From Panorpa germanica (lineage: Eukaryota; Arthropoda; Insecta; Mecoptera; Panorpidae), in the NCBI GenBank assembly GCA_963678705.1, contig OY783220.1, forward strand, positions 1,943,001 through 2,007,000: 64,000 nt of DNA, given 5' to 3'. Made by a program: the position numbers and the translations under genes. The notes under the pieces are model-generated. The model was given only the letters and a program-made list of their open reading frames with translations, made no database searches and was not told where the DNA came from. Of the stretch, positions 61,049 to 64,000 are shown one piece after another. Position 1 is the first letter of the stretch. Each line of letters starts with the position of its first letter.

Positions 61049-61192
61049 TGGATATTGAGCAGCATACCACTGTAAAGTGAGCAGTCTATTGAAAATTATT
61101 AACTATTCAAAATTGACATTCACAAATTACAAATATGCCTGTACTTCTTTCGAATAATTGGTCGAAGGATGTAAAAAATTAGTTACGAAGCT

Positions 61193-61316
61193 TGTTTCAA
61201 TAAGAGCGCCGGATATAGTACCATCTCATAAAAAACAAACACCCCGTATATCCATATAAGTTGTATTAAGGTGTTTTATATGAGATGATACCAAATCTGA
61301 CACTCTTCTTGAAACA
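61193..61316. repeat. Foldback element with about 50-bp imperfect arms
   Basis: TGTTTCAATAAGAGCGCC and ACCATCTCATAAAAAAC pair with TGAGATGATACC and CTCTTCTTGAAACA. The loop contains CACCCCGTATATCCATATAA. Noncoding; probably a small MITE. Confidence 0.75.
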
Positions 61317-61319
61317 CAA

Positions 61320-62080
61320 CTATACAATCCGTAAACCTACTATTAGAAAAATAATTTCTCCTATTAAAAGTTTTAATTCTTCTATGCCAAAATATATTTA
61401 AATTGCAAGTACAATAGTTTTCATTTGATCAAAACACGAACAAAAAGTTCGAGCAACTTAAAAGTATAGATTTCTTTTTACTGTATGTATTCGCTTTTCT
61501 GCTAGTTCTTTGCGACTCAGTTACAGACAGGATTCGAGGCTACACTTAGACAATGTAACTAAAACCTCTGCAAGGGGTGAGTAAACAATATTTTGAAAGT
61601 ACTCGTACAACCAGTAATCCATCCACCCTTGTTTGTTAAATGCTTCGTCTAGCCAAACTAAAGCCATAGTAAAATATTCTCTAATAGAAATTGTAATTTT
61701 ATTTCCTAAATTACGCGTCAACATCGAAGGAGAATTCTTAAAATAAATGTTATATATAAAATAGAAAGATAAACATAGTTATAAAAATAAAATTGCAATA
61801 ATTTTTGTTGGTTTGTTATCACATTAAAAATTCCTTCCTAATCAAAACTGCATTCACTGCAATGCACATTCAATCTAAGAAAATCTATCTAAGAAAGTCA
61901 ATCTATGAAACAGTACTATACTTTATAGGAAGTTTCACTTACTAGACTACGGCCTGGTTGCTGAACTCATACTTATCGCAAAAGTGAGTTAATATGGCCG
62001 GTAGTGCAGTGACACAAAATTTACTTAATACCATTAGATTAAATTCTAATAGTTAAATAAAAAATTGCCAGTTAAATAAA
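61320..62080. other. AT-rich, no gene seen
   Basis: The 67-codon minus frame at 61521-61724 has no motif. Confidence 0.5.
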
Positions 62081-62084
62081 AATA

Positions 62085-62340
62085 ATAGAAGTGTTAGCGA
62101 TATTGCACTCTAAGACTCCCAGTACAACCCTGGTGCTATTCTGGCTTCAGTCTTTTCTTAACATAAACAACTCTGGACTGCTCATTAGTCTGCTCTACAT
62201 GCGAGAGTGACGTAATCTGATCCTTGATAGGGGTGAGACCCTTTTGCATCAATCTAAGACTTGCATTGTATACAGTTCTTATATTTGTTAATAAATATTA
62301 TTGTACCAATATTATGTTCTGATTCTAATTATTGAATCAA
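62085..62340 (-). repeat. Dispersed repeat F, copy 2 (inverted)
   Basis: Minus strand matches 16800-17115 (CAGAACATAATATTGGTACA, ATATAAGAACTGTATACA, GTTGTTTATGTTAAGAAAAG), with internal deletion of the GC-rich part. Confidence 0.65.
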
Positions 62341-62344
62341 AAGT

Positions 62345-63465
62345 ATAGCCTACGGATATAAAATAGCCAAAGCGATTAGTGAAAACTTTTGTGGAAGTAC
62401 AGCGTCACTGCTCTCATACACAACCAAATAGCAATACGTATAGTTCACACACACCCATAGTAATACAGAAGTAATCGTGGCAACAGCGCTGACTGTTAAT
62501 CGTCGTAACACATTGCAGACATAATCTAATACCCCGCTTATTTCGTAGTAATATGAAAGCGCTGTTGCCACGTCACTACTACTGTTCAATGCATCCCTCG
62601 TCTTAATTGAAAAATTTACATTTTAAATAATAATATCTCGATAACGACGTGATCAATGATTTTACGTTTGCATTACGTTTGGAATTTAAACACATATATT
62701 TATAAAACTTTATATTTTTATCTTGTTATGGGAATAGGAATTGATAGTCATGATAGTTATAGTAGAATAAGTGGCAGTGCCGACTATATGGCGAAAAAGG
62801 GACTCTGGTCCTAGGAAGCCATTTAAAATAAATTTAAAAAAATGCATTTTGCAAAGTTTAACGGAACGCCTCTGAAGACTTTAATAAAACATGAGCCGAG
62901 CCGTTCGTAGGACTTTAAAACGATAAAAATTATTTTTGTTTTGAAATAATATATAGCGATTAAAGTAACATAGATAAAGAATTCTTAATCTGTGTGCACC
63001 ACAGACATGTTTATTATCTTAAGGGAATGGCATTGCTATTTTATTTTGATAACAATGATAAGCAGCTGCAAAACATTGGCGGTTGTCCCGCCAATGTCTA
63101 GAAGATATGTCATAGGCTCACATAGTGCTTTGACGTCCGTTCGGCGAAAGTACGAACCGCAACCCCGCGATAGGCTTTCCGATGTCCCATCGAGGTCAAA
63201 AAGAACTATACAACACATTTATAAAAACTGCAACATACGTCAGAAATAATCAGGCATGTGACGTCAGACATATGAAAAAAAATTCTCTTGTCTTCTTTTG
63301 GTTTTTGGTTTTAATATTATTAATTTTTTAAGTTTAATTTTAGATCACAAATTCAATGACTCCTTCTCGCCCATGTCACATCTTGTCACACTCTAAATAA
63401 CACACACCCCCTGATGGCCAACAAAATTATTTATTAACAAATATAGAAACTGTACACAATTCAAG
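62345..63465. other. No gene; short hairpins
   Basis: CGTGGCAACAGCGCT at 62478-62492 is repeated inverted near 62557. ACATTGGCGG/CCGCCAATGT at 63073-63098 forms a perfect 10-bp hairpin. 63060-63200 is GC-richer and open on both strands but unrecognised. Confidence 0.4.
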
Positions 63466-63472
63466 ACCAGCT

Positions 63473-63830
63473 GGTTTCACACCAGAGAGACAGTTTTGTT
63501 GTCAAAAAACAAAACAAAAACATGTTTTGTTTATTTTAAAACAGTTCTGTTTTTCGAAAACAGACTCTTTACACTGAACAGACTGGTTTTGTTTTAAGTG
63601 TCTATTTCTGTGTTTCCCATAAAAGTTATAAACATGATAAACAACAACTGACAAGCACAAATGTTCACAAAAAAACAAAACTGCGCGTTCAAACCAAGCA
63701 GACTAAACAAAACAACAAACGTGTTTTCTTTTGATCCTAAAGACTCCAGAGGGGAATGTGTTTTGTTTACTAAAATAGTTTTTAAAGACAAAAATGTTTT
63801 AAGAACTGTGCACTCTATTCTTATATCTCT
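63473..63830. mobile_element. Family I TIR element, copy 3 (left part)
   Basis: Starts CTGGTTTCACACCAGAGAGA and contains TTTTAAAACAGTTCTGTTTT, TTATAAACATGATAAACAA and AAAAATGTTTTAAGAACTGT. The right terminus is lost. The two frames at 63594-63899 are shadows of this repeat. Confidence 0.65.
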
Positions 63831-64000
63831 ATGGTTGTCCGACCCTGACATAAACAATAGATGATATAAATGTTGCTTGTTATCAGTGTGTGCCTGCATA
63901 GTTTACTGAACTAATAACCTTAATAATAACTTGCTTATTATTGTTTATACGTTTACATAACTTTTCCATTATAGAAATGTTTATTGGAAGTTTATTTTCT

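Noticed and set aside
63594-63899. 101-codon minus and 67-codon plus ORFs
   Set aside because: Both fall in TIR family I sequence and change in the other copies.

Overview
This window looks like AT-rich, repeat-dense insect nuclear DNA. It has no operons or ribosome binding sites, and most sequence is interspersed repeats and transposon debris. The transposon set (Helitrons with CTAG ends and GTCGC/GCGAC hairpins, mariner relatives, PIF/Harbinger, hAT and pogo-like MITEs, non-LTR fragments, a tRNA-like SINE) fits a moth or butterfly best. The lepidopteran assignment is inference, not shown directly.

Layout. Bases 1-2520 are the 3' part of an autonomous Helitron: an open helicase C-terminus (1-933) followed by a tandem array with a 155-bp core unit. 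Bases 3900-5815 hold Helitron 3' ends and a striking 750-bp inverted repeat. From 6 to 20 kb there are MITEs, three mariner-type transposase remnants (9.3, 13.7 and 17.8 kb) and several dispersed repeat families.

The only convincing host gene piece is a first coding exon at 20873-21443 on the plus strand. It encodes 190 residues with a polyproline run, has an in-frame upstream stop, a good start context and a GTAAGT donor at 21444. Everything from 21444 to the right edge could be one very long intron, or intron plus intergenic DNA. No later exon was confidently found.

The rest (21.4-64 kb) is a mosaic. There are four broken non-LTR C-termini (24.4 minus, 42.4 plus, 52.1 minus, 55.8 plus) and a mariner N-terminus (35.2 kb). 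TIR elements have recognisable boundaries and target duplications at 28118-28513 (TAA), 29579-30247 and 50663-50874 (8 bp, imperfect), 48122-48433 (perfect 8 bp), and 42168-43167 and 59649-59912 (TA). Several have inserted into one another, giving a readable order of events at 29.4-30.3 and 42.2-43.2 kb. Blocks of less AT-rich, apparently single-copy DNA (for example 28.6-29.2, 30.6-32.6, 45.4-45.7, 47.5-47.8 and 55.1-55.4 kb) are the best places to look for missed exons or enhancers.

No tRNA or rRNA gene, CRISPR array, bacterial gene or obvious new multi-gene system was found. The most unusual structures are the Helitron-derived inverted repeat, the nested insertions, and an apparently over-represented 8-mer, TACTCGTA.
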